This document shows, piece after piece, positions 46,404-58,700 of a stretch of DNA of 64,000 bases. Source of the DNA: Ichthyocystis sparus (GTDB taxonomy: Bacteria > Pseudomonadota > Gammaproteobacteria > Burkholderiales > 2013Ark19i); assembly GCF_900078755.1 (NCBI RefSeq), contig NZ_FKIH01000040.1, one strand, 5' to 3'. The notes under the pieces were generated by a model. The model saw only the letters and a list, made by a program, of their open reading frames with translations, was not told the origin of the DNA and searched no databases. Both the position numbers and the translations under genes were made by a program. How positions within the stretch are numbered: the stretch's first letter is position 1; every line of letters begins with the position of its first letter.

Positions 46404-48746
46404 CTATACCCCTAGAACTAGTACTAGTAGAGTTTTCAGCATTTCCACTTCCTCTTCCCTGGCCCTTCTAATTGTCTCTGTTCTATCTGACACTAGAGAG
46501 GTGGTTATCATCATATTCATTGTCTCTGTCTTTTTCGCTTCCATTTTCCCTAACCATAACTCTAGCTCCAGTTCTAACTTTCTTACTCTCGCTCTTATTC
46601 CCTCCAGTCTAAGCATTAGATTTAGTTCTACATCACTTCTTGATTCCTCTTTTCCCTCCTCTCTCAATCTATTTAGCTCTATTTTTCTTCTATTTCTGTC
46701 TATTCTTGCCTCTATCTCTTTCTTTTTCACCGTCAACCTATCTAGCTTTATTTTTAGATCTAGACTTTTACCTTTCGCCGCCACTGTTGCTCTTACTTTT
46801 GCTAGCTCCTCCTCTATCACAGTCTTTTTCATTCTAACTTTATCTAGCTCTTCCTTGCTTGTCCACATTTCATACATAAGTTCTTGTGCCACTAGTATTT
46901 CTAGCTCTTTCTCTAGAGAGTTCCGTCTTTTTTCTCTTGATATTGCGCTGTTTATATCTCGCATTAAATTTTTCTCTCTAGTTACTACTTCATCCATCTC
47001 TGTTGTAGCACATCCCTCTCCGGCTTGCTTTAGTTCTTTACATCTCTCTCTTACTTTCTCTAGTTCTTTCTCCATTTCTTGCAAGTTTTCTGTTCTCGGT
47101 CCTACTAGCACCTCCATTAGTTCTCTCTTTACTTCCGTTATATTTGTATCTTCTATATCTGTTCTTCCTAAGCTTAATGGTCTCGCCACCTCTAAATTTC
47201 CTATCATTCTTTCTGTAATTTCTCTTGCTGTACTTTTTACCCTTTCTAGCTTTACCCCCCTACTTACAGCTACATCTATAGATACCCTTAGCTCTTCTTC
47301 TCGTTTCTTAGCTGCTGACTTTTCCCTCCTTTTTGCTGCCTCTTCCTCTTTCTTCCTCAGTTCTTCCTCTTTCTTTCTCAGTTTTTCTTCTTTTTCTTCC
47401 TCTTTCTTCCTCAGTTTTTCTGCTCTTTCTTCCTCTTTCCTTTTTTTTCTTTCTTCTTGCTCTTTCGTGTATAGTTTGGTCCTCGATTTCACCAATTTCC
47501 TATTTCTCTCTTCTTCTAATTCTGGTAACAATTTTTCTTCTGGTCCTGTTGCAGATTCTTCTATTATCATTGTAGGTACTAACGCTGTAGGTGCTTCTAT
47601 GCTGGCCTTCAGAGCTTTTAATAATTCTTCGTTAGTTGTTATAAGAGAAGCAGTATTTTCGCAACCGGGGCCAATTACTTCCTGGCGCGCTACACCAGCT
47701 ATTTCCAGTTCTAGATTGCGCAATAAATCTAGCTGAATTTCTGAAAGTTGATTTATCACGCCCAAAACGGTATTGGATTGAGGAGTATTATAAAACATAC
47801 CTCGAAATAGCATCTGATCAGGTTGCATTCCCAGCGATTGTGCTAAATCTGCGGGCAAAATTAATCCTCCATGAGAAGGGGAACCTCTGCCACTTTGCTT
47901 TGCTACAATTGGGGTTTGCTGCGCATACGGCGCACCTGGATCTTGCCAAAGCGATGCACCTGGGTCTTGTGGGTACGGTGCACCTGGATCTTGCCAAAGC
48001 GATGCACCTGGGTCTTGCGGGTACGGTACACTTGGGTCTTGCCAATGCGATGTACCTGGGTCTTGCGGGTACGGTGCACCTGGGTTCTGCCAATGCGATG
48101 TACCTGGGTTTTGCGGGTACGGTACACCTGGGTCTTGCCAATGCGATGCACCTGGGTTTTGCGGGTACGGTACACCTGGGTCTTGCCAATGCGATGCACC
48201 TGGGTCTTGTGGGTACGGTACACCTGGATCTTGCCAACGCGATGCACCTGGGTCTTGCGGGTACGGTGCACCTGGGTCTTGCCAATGCATATAACCCACA
48301 CTCCCTTCTGTCACCACTGCCGGTGCTGCTGCAGGTGCAGGTATTTCTACGCTATCCATCAGCGCTTGTATCACTGACGCGTTACGTTCCGCAAGATCCA
48401 TGGACTCCATGACACCAGCTTGACCGACGGAACTACTTCCCTCTCCTGATCCACGGCTAAGCAGCGCTTCTTGTCTAGTTAAAAGTTGAGCCACCAAAGC
48501 TGATACACAAGGAGCAAGTGGGGAGCCATGAAACATACTCCGAAATATCCTTTCACCAGGCTGCATTCCCAATATTCGTGATAAATGTGGATCTAATAAG
48601 AACCCTCCTGCCTCAGTAGATCCTGTGCTTTGCTCTAATGATAATGCACTTGACGGCTGTGCTTGCCCACCTAGACCACCTAATCCATCGTCACTACCAT
48701 TAAGACTACTCGCTTTACTATTTGAGCTACTTAATTTCCGTTTCAT
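46404..48746 (-). CDS. U12: two-module coiled-coil protein with 16-residue Trp repeats, C-type C, altered tail
   Basis: 780 residues from MKRKLSS; an in-frame ATG two codons upstream is again too close to AAGGAC. Module 1 is at about 46-135 (LSRILGMQPGERIFRSMF, matching U10). Eight Trp repeats of 16 residues (GxPYPQDPGASHWQDP) lie at about 152-275 and module 2 at about 292-387 (LAQSLGMQPDQMLFRGMF). A KLRKKEEE repeat and the coiled coil with LELELELWLGK follow. The end LLVLVLGV is unlike U10: after the stop, another frame reads MASEMVVIQES, matching the U10 tail MASEVVVVEDS, so the tail was lost by a frameshift. Function unknown. Confidence 0.83.
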   Translation of the reverse strand: MKRKLSSSNSKASSLNGSDDGLGGLGGQAQPSSALSLEQSTGSTEAGGFLLDPHLSRILGMQPGERIFRSMFHGSPLAPCVSALVAQLLTRQEALLSRGSGEGSSSVGQAGVMESMDLAERNASVIQALMDSVEIPAPAAAPAVVTEGSVGYMHWQDPGAPYPQDPGASRWQDPGVPYPQDPGASHWQDPGVPYPQNPGASHWQDPGVPYPQNPGTSHWQNPGAPYPQDPGTSHWQDPSVPYPQDPGASLWQDPGAPYPQDPGASLWQDPGAPYAQQTPIVAKQSGRGSPSHGGLILPADLAQSLGMQPDQMLFRGMFYNTPQSNTVLGVINQLSEIQLDLLRNLELEIAGVARQEVIGPGCENTASLITTNEELLKALKASIEAPTALVPTMIIEESATGPEEKLLPELEEERNRKLVKSRTKLYTKEQEERKKRKEEERAEKLRKKEEEKEEKLRKKEEELRKKEEEAAKRREKSAAKKREEELRVSIDVAVSRGVKLERVKSTAREITERMIGNLEVARPLSLGRTDIEDTNITEVKRELMEVLVGPRTENLQEMEKELEKVRERCKELKQAGEGCATTEMDEVVTREKNLMRDINSAISREKRRNSLEKELEILVAQELMYEMWTSKEELDKVRMKKTVIEEELAKVRATVAAKGKSLDLKIKLDRLTVKKKEIEARIDRNRRKIELNRLREEGKEESRSDVELNLMLRLEGIRARVRKLELELELWLGKMEAKKTETMNMMITTSLVSDRTETIRRAREEEVEMLKTLLVLVLGV
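47920..48290. repeat. 48-bp tandem repeat in U12
   Basis: Eight 48-bp units encode GAPYPQDPGASHWQDP variants. His of the SHWQ core is replaced by Arg or Leu in three units, mostly at one end. Confidence 0.95.
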
Positions 48747-48755
48747 TGGCATGGA

Positions 48756-48761
48756 GTCCTT
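48756..48761 (-). promoter_or_regulatory. Ribosome binding site of U12
   Basis: AAGGAC on the coding strand at the same spacing as in U10. The sequence from here through the A8 tract and about 100 bp further is almost identical to U10. Confidence 0.6.
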
Positions 48762-50539
48762 ATTATTTCATTGTTTTTTTTATCTCTATTTTCACTCTGT
48801 TGATACCACGAGCTGTATACAAACCCTTTTACAATCAATACCAAAGATTGCTTTTTGACTTAATATACTTTTTTTCAGGTCAAGATTGATCTACACTAAT
48901 GAAAAAACATTCATTCTCAACAAAAATACTGCTCATGCACATATTATAAAAAATAACTTTGAAGAAGGCGCAGCCTCTACGCTAGCCAGCTTTAACTATA
49001 TCTAAGCACATACAAGTACACGTCTATCATGCTGAGTTAGTAAAGGCTCTCTTTCAATTGGTATTGCTACCTACACATTAGGCTCAGCTGTTGAAACTAT
49101 CTTTGCGGGCTTGCTGATAGTAATATTACGAGACTTTAGCGTAAATTAATTGGCAGGTATCTTCTCAATTTTCTAAATATAATTAAAACTCTGTAATTTA
49201 TTTGGTATTTTTCTTGTATTTTTAAAGATTTCTCATGTAATTATTATTAATAATCATGCGTAATTTTTTGTACATAAAATACAACTACACCCAACAGCAC
49301 CGACAGCAAATTTTCATCTTCAACTAATATTGCTTTAGCATCTAAAGTTGAATGGTCGTACCTGCACTCTAATGAATATGACCTTATATCTCGATTAATT
49401 GTTTGTTGTTCCCATAATGAAACTAGGTTCAGTAGAACACTGCCAAACTATCAGCAGTCTCGTCGGTATACGTAATTGTCAGTATGGCGTACAATAAATA
49501 AATTCTGTTCATTATTATTTCCCCCACTTCTGTGATATTCTTCTGATTTTCTACAGTAAGTGCATGGAGTTAGTGTTGGCTGACCCTATTCTAGAATCCA
49601 TTATCCAGGTATTGCTTTTAGAATGATTGCAATTGACTCTAATCATATTAATGAAGCAATTATGTGTGAACACACCAGCTTTTCAACAGGCAACATCCCA
49701 GAGTCGTGTTCTGTACTGTGAAATAATTTAACAACAATAAATAATACTTTTAATAATGTATTCGATGGTATAGTAATTACCCCATTTGTGTACTATGACC
49801 AAAATGCTAAGGCAAACGGTAACTAAAGTTAATACAAAAAAACCAATTATCAGTACACATATTCTATATCAGACAAAATCTGTCTAACTAATGACCATAC
49901 GTTTTTACTCTGCTAAGAGGGAATTTTTGTGCTGCCTCTAACGTGTTAATCCGATCTGTTATCCATGTCTGGTATTTTGATCAGATGAAGTAGGCGGCAC
50001 GTGGCTTATTAGTACAGTTTTGCCTATTTTCAATAAAGACAGAGTAGTGACGGGATAATTAGTGGTAAAAATTCACCGCTGGTTCATGATATATGAGACA
50101 GTGCCGAATTTGTTCTTCCAAAAACTAACTTTTTGTGAATATTTATGAAAGTAAAATAGTAGTGCTATATTGCGATACGATAAAGCCACACCCTATAATT
50201 ATGTTTTACATTTTTTAATTTAGAACAGGTTTTCTGCGTTCATTACATTACGAATCGTAAGCTGTGATTACCCCTTTACGCATATAAGTAATAATTCTGA
50301 TCACACTGCAGCTCACAACCATTTCTGCATTTACTATATCTAATACGGACGGTCCCCCATCCCACACGTAGCAATAAGGGTAACCTAGGTAAAATGCTTC
50401 TTAACAATAATGATACTGCAAGGAAATTTTAATCTTATAAGTACTAACCATACGGTTATACTACTAGCAAGGAAGAATAAGAAATAAGCAATGCCGTTTT
50501 CGTAATCCTGATTTTATATTTTACAGTGTACCGACCTCC

Positions 50540-51060
50540 AAGGCAACACAGGCTCTCTAAAAATTGCTCTTGAACTTTGTGTTCCAATTACTCACCAAGA
50601 CAAGCCTCATATTCACACTACCTGTACTTGTATGCGATGTTCTACTATGCTGCTTTGTTGCTAGATATACTATACACATGAGCTACCGCTAAACTGATAT
50701 AAGCCTCTTAACAAAACACACACCGGCCCAGAACCGTACTAAATGGCACTTCGATATTTTATCTGCCTAATATCAATCGCAAGTACGTAATCTACTTCCT
50801 TGCCGATCATATTAAATACATTAACCACTCCGTCTGAAAACTTGCTCTACTGAAGCCAATTCTTAAGCAATACTTCACCAGAACACGTTCTTAGCATTAG
50901 AGATAAATTTGTACTCATTTGAACCCTACCTAAGGATCACGTACATTGTTCGAGTACTACATACAAGAAGAGTACATTGATCTTAGATCAAACTACCTGT
51001 CTATCGTTATTTTACAACGTACCACTTAGTTATTTGCATCACGAGGATACAGGCCTTACC
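50540..51060 (-). pseudogene. Block X copy beside U13
   Basis: The minus strand is open through IGKEVDYVLAIDIRQIKY and ends at a stop after RSAI, aligning with the inverted copy (ISKEVD, stop, DCVLVTNTKQVKYQNAV). Agreement at the protein level, including a shared end point, argues for a real former gene. Confidence 0.5.
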
Positions 51061-51214
51061 ATACCACATTTGATATAGAGCAATACAATAAAGGCGCACC
51101 TCCTGCATCTCCTAATACTCATCCGTACTAAGGGTTCAATACTTCTTCTATTACTGCCCATATACTACTTCTATCATTTCCATATCCTTTCTTCCCATTT
51201 ATACTTCTACTATC

Positions 51215-53317
51215 CTAATCCTGATCTTGCTCTGCAACTTCTAATTTCTCTAATGCTAGAACTAGTCCTCTCGCCCTTAATTTTGCTTTCGATAACCCTA
51301 CCATCAGCTCTAACTCTCTTACTCTTGCTAGGGATCTATTTCTATTCATCTCTTTCAGTCTATCTTTCTTTGCCTCTATCTCTGACGCTGTTGCTCCCGA
51401 TATTATTCTACCTACCCGTATCTCTATATCTAAATTCATCGCGTATACTCTCAATCGATCTAATTCTGGACCTAGTTTTTGTTCTTGCGCTCTCGTTACA
51501 TCTAGTTCTAACTCTAGCTCTTCCCTAGTTGCTACTGTTATTGCCCTTTCCTCCCACACCTCTCCAGATTTATCTAATCCTATAACTCTCTCTAGTTCTA
51601 GCTCTAGCGCTCTAATACTTACTTCCATTTCTCTTTTTTCCATTAGCTCTCTTCTCATTCTTTCTTTTCTCTCTTCCACTAGCGCTTTCATTCTTTTCTC
51701 CTCTTCTATCCTTGATTTTTCTCTGGTCGCTTTCTTTTCTAGTGTTGCTCTCCTTCTTTTTTCCGTGCTCTCTGCCCTAGCTTTCCGGTCTTCCTCCGCT
51801 ACTCTAGTTTTCCGGTCTTTCTCCGCTGCCCTAGCTTTCCGGTCTTCCTCCGCTGCTCTAGTTTTGCGGTCTTTCTCCGCTGCTCTAGCTTTCCGGTCTT
51901 CCTCCGCTGCTCTAGCTTTCTGGTTTGCCTCTGCTGTTTTTTCCTTTGCCGCTCTTTTCAGCTCTTTATCTAACCTCATTGCTAGTACTTTTTTTGTTTT
52001 TCTATACGGCATTACTCTTTCTTTAAGCTCTAGCTCCGCAGCTATCAGTAGATCTAGTTTTATCGACAGCTCTATCTCTATCTCTTTTACTCTTATTTTT
52101 ATCTCCTCTAGCTCTATTGTACTTTTTTTAGCTCCCACTCTATCTAATTCTCTCTTTCTATTTCTAACTTCCTCTAGCTCTCTCTCCATTTCTTGCACAG
52201 TTGATAATCTTGTTCCCAGCACTGCACTTATTGCTTTCCTTTTCTTTATAACTGTTTCTAACTTTTCATCAATTTCTTCCGCGCTTGATAGTACTGCTAC
52301 ATTTGTTTTTCCAGTACTATCTCCTAGCTTATTTTTTGCTCTAATCAGATTTGCTTCTCTAAGTTTAGCCATATGTATAACTTTTACTATTCCTATTTCT
52401 TGCGCCTCCCTTTCTAGTCTCGCTTTCGATCTAGCCAATCTCTGATTTCTCTCTTCTTCCAATTTCGCTAGTAGTATTTTTTCCGATTCTGTTTCTGAGT
52501 CTGCTACTATTGTAGAAGGTACTATAACTGTAGGTGCTTCTATGCTACTCATTAGAGCTTTAATTAATTCTTCGTTAGTTGCTATAAGATGAGCAGTATA
52601 CTCGGAACCAAAGCTAATTACGTCTTGGGTTTCAGAATTAGCTCTTTCTAGTTCTTGATTACGCAATAAACCGCTCTGAATTTCTAAAAATTGATTTACC
52701 ATGCTCAAAACGATATGAGATTGAGGAGTACCATGAAACATACCTCTACGTAGCGCTTGACCAGGTTGCATTCCCAGATCCATTGCCAAATCTGGTGTCA
52801 ACATGAATTCCCCATCGGAATTTACTGTGCTCTTTTTCAGTGCCGCACATGGCACTTGCTTATGCACAGTATATATACTTTCTGCTACCACTGGCGGTAC
52901 CACTGCAAATCGAGGTTCTTCTATACTATCTAGAAGTGCCTGTATTGTTCTCTCGTTATAGTCCATAAGAGCAGAATTACAGCCGCCACCTCTATATTGG
53001 GTGGAACTGCTTCCCTCTCCTGCTTCATTACTAACTAGTGCTTCATGTTCGTCTAAAAGTTGAGCTGCTAAACTCGATACAATAGAAGTCTGTGGAGTGC
53101 CATAAAACATACTTCGAAATAATATTTCACCAGGACTCATTCCCAACTTTAGTGCTAAATGTGGTGCTAATACAAAACCTCCTGTCCCATAATATTCTGT
53201 GCTTTGTTCTAATTCTAATGAACCTGACTGTTGTGCCTGTTTTTCTACATCTACCTGTTCAGCGTTACCATGCAGAACTTCTTCCTCACTACTTGAGCTA
53301 CTTAATTTTCGTTTCAT
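51215..53317 (-). CDS. U13: two-module coiled-coil protein with 9-residue charged repeats, C-type B
   Basis: 700 residues. Module 1 is at about 47-138 (LALKLGMSPGEILFRSMF) and module 2 at about 170-268 (LAMDLGMQPGQALRRGMF), with no Trp array between them. The coiled coil is short in the centre: the family text jumps from RVGAKKSTIELEE to KEIEIELSIKLDLL. About five 9-residue units, alternating EDRKARAAE and KDRKTRAAE, follow, then the type B end (ISGATASEIEAKK). AAGGAC lies about 13 nt before the ATG, slightly further than in relatives because of a short insertion. Function unknown. Confidence 0.85.
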   Translation of the reverse strand: MKRKLSSSSSEEEVLHGNAEQVDVEKQAQQSGSLELEQSTEYYGTGGFVLAPHLALKLGMSPGEILFRSMFYGTPQTSIVSSLAAQLLDEHEALVSNEAGEGSSSTQYRGGGCNSALMDYNERTIQALLDSIEEPRFAVVPPVVAESIYTVHKQVPCAALKKSTVNSDGEFMLTPDLAMDLGMQPGQALRRGMFHGTPQSHIVLSMVNQFLEIQSGLLRNQELERANSETQDVISFGSEYTAHLIATNEELIKALMSSIEAPTVIVPSTIVADSETESEKILLAKLEEERNQRLARSKARLEREAQEIGIVKVIHMAKLREANLIRAKNKLGDSTGKTNVAVLSSAEEIDEKLETVIKKRKAISAVLGTRLSTVQEMERELEEVRNRKRELDRVGAKKSTIELEEIKIRVKEIEIELSIKLDLLIAAELELKERVMPYRKTKKVLAMRLDKELKRAAKEKTAEANQKARAAEEDRKARAAEKDRKTRAAEEDRKARAAEKDRKTRVAEEDRKARAESTEKRRRATLEKKATREKSRIEEEKRMKALVEERKERMRRELMEKREMEVSIRALELELERVIGLDKSGEVWEERAITVATREELELELDVTRAQEQKLGPELDRLRVYAMNLDIEIRVGRIISGATASEIEAKKDRLKEMNRNRSLARVRELELMVGLSKAKLRARGLVLALEKLEVAEQDQD
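51768..51925. repeat. 27-bp repeat with 54-bp higher-order unit in U13
   Basis: Alternating 27-bp units encode EDRKARAAE and KDRKTRAAE, giving a 54-bp period. It is unique to U13 in this window. Confidence 0.9.
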
Positions 53318-55713
53318 TAGTATAATATAGTCCTTATTTTATTGTTTTTTTCTTCTATCGATACCGTATGACGTAGACAATTCTTTCCACAGTTATATCA
53401 AGCTGGGTTTTTAATAATGTACCTCAAGAATACACTTGACCTACGCTAATAAAAAATGACCTAAATAAAGATATACAGGTCGATATATACATACTTTATC
53501 CACTACAGAGGCATAGCGTCTACTATGCTAGCCCTAACTGCGTCTAAGTAGACACATTTATTATGCTCAATTAGCAAAAGTTCTCTTTCAACTAGTACGT
53601 ACCCTATATGTTAGGTTTGGTTATTGCAATTTTTTTTTATATACTTACTCATGGGTACATATTACGAGTCTTTATCAATTAGATAATTTTAAATCTAAGT
53701 AGCAAAGAAAAAATACAATATAAAAACTGTAATTTATTTGATACGTTTGCATGCACTTCCAAATATTTTCTAATGTTATTCTTATAATAAGTAGTAATTG
53801 TTCATGCATAAAACTACACCTAATATCACCACAGCAAATTAGTTCATTTTCAACTAATTTTATATAAAATTCAGTTACTGTGCCTACATTATAACGCATA
53901 TAATTTTGTACTATGATTGGTTCATTAGAAAATTACTAACTACCAATGCGGTTTCCAGTTTTATCAGTACATATAGTTTTAAGTACGCTGATACGTTGGA
54001 TACTATGCTTAATAACTAAACAACATCGACTATTAATTGCATTGTTTACGTGATAATTTTTCACCTCTACACGGCAAGTGCATGTGGTTACTAATAGCTG
54101 CCGTTGTTCTAGAATTCCTCTCTCAGGTGTTGCTTTTAGGATAACTGCAATCTCCTTTATGTCACTAACAAAGCAGTCATGGGCGTACATAAATGCTTTT
54201 GAATGGATGAATAGGCAACACCCAAACATCGTGCTTTATAATTATGTGACAAATGCAGTAGTGTTGTTTTGACAATGGTACTTGTCAATATGTGAATTAC
54301 CACATCTGTGTGTCATGGCCAAAGCACTAAATAAACAATGACTCAAATTAATACAAAAAATTGATGATTGGTACAAATATTCTATGCCAGACAAGCCCCT
54401 TCTAATTGATAGACGTATGTTTTTACTCTACTAAGAATCTTTGTGCTGCTTCTAATATGTCAACCCTGATTTGACGCTATTCACATCCAATATTTCGATT
54501 ATATTAAGCTGGATCCACGTGGCTTATTATTACAGTACTGCCTACTGTTAACAAAGCATAGGGAATCTAGAGCACTAGTGGCAAAAGATTAACTATTTTT
54601 CGCGTTCATTATGTTTGAATTGAAGCTGTAATTTTCTCTTTGCGTGTAAGTAATAATTCTGACTACACTGCAACCCACAACCATTTTTGCACTTACTACA
54701 TTTTATATCTAAATAAATAGTTTTTTGTCGCATATCATGCAGAACTCAACGATTATCTAGGTTAAATACTTCTTAACAAAAGACTACCGCCGGAGGAATA
54801 ACTAAAAATTACATTATCTAGTTCCCGACATCTTTGCTTTTATCTATACACATATTTTATGCCAATACAAACTGTGCCACCCAACAGAAATTGAAATTGT
54901 AATTTTCTAAAATTAATCGTCTTTATTACTGTGACTCATCCTAATATACAATACCAGATTGTCATAGATCACCAAGTAAGAACGAGCTATACCGCTCTCA
55001 GTTATTATAATTCATCTGTTTTTACTGGGGTGCCTTGGGCAACATAGATTCTACGGAAACTAGTCTTGAGAACTTTGACCTAGTCATTTTCTAAGACGAA
55101 TCTTCTACCCACACTATCTGTATTTATTCATGATTTCTCACCATACTACTTTGTTGCTGTGATCTGTTACTTACGTAAATTGTTGTTAGACTAATACGCC
55201 TCCAACAGAGGCACACCCTAACCGGGAACTGTAACAAACGTCATTTTGATATTTTATTTGCCTAACCTCAGTCGCAAGTAATCAATCTGCATTCATTTGA
55301 CTATATTGAGTACATTACCACTTTGTCTAAAAAATTGCCCTACCGAAGCTAATCTGAAGCAACAGCTTTACCAAATTGTATTACTAACATCAGAGCCAAA
55401 TTTGTACTCAGCTGTGATCCTACTACCTCGAGATTCGTACCTCATCCCAGCACCACAGGGGATTGTATCGCTCCTGGATGCACCGACATGCCTATTATCA
55501 CTTTACAACTGACTACTTAATTTACGCAAGTGAATTAACATTTGTATCACGGGAGTATCAACCTTATTCCTTATATTCCACAACCTAATATAATAAAGAT
55601 TGTACCTAGTACTCACTCTCACTATGAGTTTAATACTTCTTCATGGATGTTTCTTCTACTGTATCTATTATTTTCATCACCAATCTCCTCATTTACTATC
55701 TCCTCTACTATTT
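53318..55713. repeat. Spacer U14/U13: conserved upstream block, distal block and block X
   Basis: No intact gene is seen. The upstream block runs to about 54360; on the minus strand the reading AVILKATPERGILEQRQLL (about 54100-54160) aligns with AVTLKTIPGQEIIKEEQQL in the U8/U7 spacer. The distal block is at about 54360-54700 and block X at about 54950-55600. Confidence 0.6.
54950..55600 (-). pseudogene. Block X copy beside U14
   Basis: The minus strand reads RITAEYKFGSD near 55400, aligning with STVECKFGSD of the inverted copy, and then LQISFGRAIF near 55350, aligning with LLQVGFSSAKF. The ~330-bp middle part is absent here. Confidence 0.5.
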
Positions 55714-58700
55714 CTAATCCTGACCTTGCTCTCTGGCCCTCAGTTTATCTAACTTTAGAACTAGTCTCCTCGCTCTTACTCTTGCTTTAGATAGCTCTAT
55801 CTCCAGTTTTATCTCTGTTATTCTCTCTAGAGATCTACTCCTACTTAGCCCTTTCAGTTTACTTTTTTTCTCCTCTATCTCTGACGCTGTTGCTCCCGAT
55901 ATAACTCTGCCTGCCCGTATCTCTCTACATAGATTTGTTGCTCGTGTTCTCACTCTATTTAACTCTGTGCTCAGATCTTGCTCTCGTGTTATTACTCCAG
56001 CTAGTTCTAGCTCTAGTTTGGTTATTCCTTCCACTTTCTCTTCTTCTATCTTTCCAGATTTTTCTGATTTTCTAGCTTCTTCTAGCTCTAGTTCTAGCAA
56101 TCTAATCTTCATTTCTATCTCTTTTTCTTCTGCTAGTTCTCTTCTCATTTTTGCTGATCTTTCTCCCAGTAGCGCTTTCATTCTTTTTGCCTCTTCCATC
56201 TTTGATTTTTTTCTGGCCGCTCCCTCTTCTAGTTTTTTCCTCTGTTTTGTTTCTATCTCTCTCTGTCTCTTTTCCGCTTTAGCTTTTTTTTCTTCTGCCG
56301 CCTCTATCTCTGCTCTAGTTTCCCGTATTTTCTTTGCTATTTCTTTCCTTTTTAGTTTCTCTGGATCTTTACATAACTTCTTCTTTAGTGCTTTTTCTCT
56401 ATTTTTCACAATCCTTCTAGCTTCCTTGAGCTCTATCTCCATAGCCACTAGTGACTCTAGTTCTATCGACAACTCCAGCTCTATCTCTCTTACTCTTACC
56501 CTTGCTAATTCTAATTCTAGATCTATCTTCTCTTCACTTTCCTCAGCTTCTGCTATCCCACTCAATCTACTTAGCTCTGGATTTACTTCTTCTCCTGTGC
56601 TAACCCTTCTCTCTAGAAATAGCTCTCTCTCTATTAAGCGATCCAACTCTATTCCTAGCTCGCGAGCTCTTTCTACCATCGCCCTCGAGTCCACCAGTCT
56701 CGCATCTACCTTCATCTGACTTGTTTTTACTTTATTTATTTCTTTTACGCTTGCTCCCTTTATCTCTAGCTCTACTTTTTTTGCCAATAGTGTATCTAGC
56801 TTTTGTTCCAGACTTCCAACTTCTCCTGCTTTCTTTCTTACCCTTTCTAGCTCCAACTCTATCTCTAGCTGTTTTGCTCTTACTTCTTCTATGTCTACTG
56901 CATTTTCCCCAGCTCTTATTATGCCTATTTTTCTCTTTCTTGATCTAACTTTCTCCAGCTCTATCCTCATTTCTTGCGCGTTTGATGATCCAGTTTCCAG
57001 CACTGAACGTATTTTTTTCTTTTTATCTTCTACTGCTCTTAACTCTCTATTAATTTCTCGCAAGTTTGACAGTGTAGCTACCTTTGGTTTTATCGTACCT
57101 ACCCTTACCACATTTTTTACTTCCTTTAGATTTGCCGCTCTAAGTTTAGCCGTACTTAGATCCATTTCTGTTTCTTCTTTTTGCTCTTCTCTTTCTGGTA
57201 TAGATTCTGATCTAGTCAATCTCTGATTTCCCCCTTCTTCTGATTCTGTTACCGATTCTGTTTCTGAGGCTATTGGTACTAATGTGGAAGATACTATTGT
57301 TGCTGTAGGTGCTCCTACACGATCCATTAGAGCCTTTATTTCTTCCGCTGGCTCTTTTCTCATTATTTCTGACTTCTCTTCCGCTTTTGCTCTCTTCTTC
57401 TTTATCTTTCCAGCTTCTTTAATCTTTTTATCTTTCTGTCTCCTCCTTTCTACATTAGCCAACTCTTCCTCTGCCATTATCAATATATTCTCGTTCCCTG
57501 TCTTTACCGATCTCTCTTCTTCCAATCTCTTTACTGACTCTTCCTCCGAATCTATTACTGTCACTGTCGATAATGCCGTAAATGAAGGTTCTTCTATGCT
57601 GGCCACCAGAGCTTGTAATAACTTTTCGTTAGTTGCTATAAGAACGGCAGTAGTTTCGCAATCAAGGCCAATTCCTTCTTGGATTGCAACATTAGCTTCT
57701 TCTAGTGCTTGACTGCGCAATAAATCTTCCCTAAGTGCCAAAAGTTGACCTACTATTTCTAACACTACATTAGATTGTTGGGTGCCGTAAAACATACCTC
57801 GTAATAGCCTTTCTCCGGGCGTCATTCCTAGAGCTGATGCTAAATCTGGTGCCAACAACATAAACCCTTCCTCAGAGCTTGTAAAACTCTGTTCCGGTGC
57901 ACTGATTGGTACTTGATTATTTGTAGACACTTCTACCACTGCCTCTGTTGAATCCTGCACATGACCATGCAATTCCGGCGCTGCCGTAAATGTAGGTTCT
58001 TCTGTGCTATCCATTAGCGCTCGTATCGTTATTGCGTTAGATTCAATAAGATCAGCAACCTCAGTGGCGCTACGTTGAGTGGCAGAACTAGTTCCCTCTC
58101 CTGTTCCATGGCGAAGCAGTACTTCCTGTCTATTTAAAAGTTGAGCCACCAAGGCTGATACCCGAGAAACCTGTGGGGTGCCATGAAACATACCCCGAAA
58201 TAGAGCTTCACCAGGATTCATCCCCAACGATAGCGCTAAATGTGGCTCCAATACAAAACCAACCTCAGCACCGAGTGTTGCACTACCATGTCCTTGTGCA
58301 CTTGATGACTGTCCTCTCGTATCTGCACCATCCATCTGCACAACGTCAGGTGCTTCCGCACTGTCCATCAGTGCTTCTATCAACCTTTCGTTAGATCTTA
58401 TAAAATCATCTTCATCTAAATCATCTCCCAATCCAGGTATAGTTACTCCTCCAAGGACTAGATCCCCATGAGCTTTTAACATTTTATCTACTAAATCTGA
58501 TACAACACTAGCCATAGGAGTGTTGTGAAACATACCCCTTACCAGTGCTTCACCAGGATTCATCCCCAATGCCAGTGCTAAGCTCGGCGTCAATCTTACA
58601 CATTCCTCAGAGGAATCTGTAATTTGTTCTAACGAACTTGATGATTGTACCTGTTTAGCTACATCATCTTGTACATCGTTACCACTCAGATTACTTGACT

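Larger units (their letters stand above)
48747..51214. repeat. Spacer U13/U12: conserved upstream block, distal block and block X
   Basis: The longest spacer, with no intact gene. The upstream block covers about 48747-49860, the distal block about 49860-50350, and block X about 50540-51060. A tail of unassigned AT-rich sequence leads to the U13 stop. Confidence 0.6.
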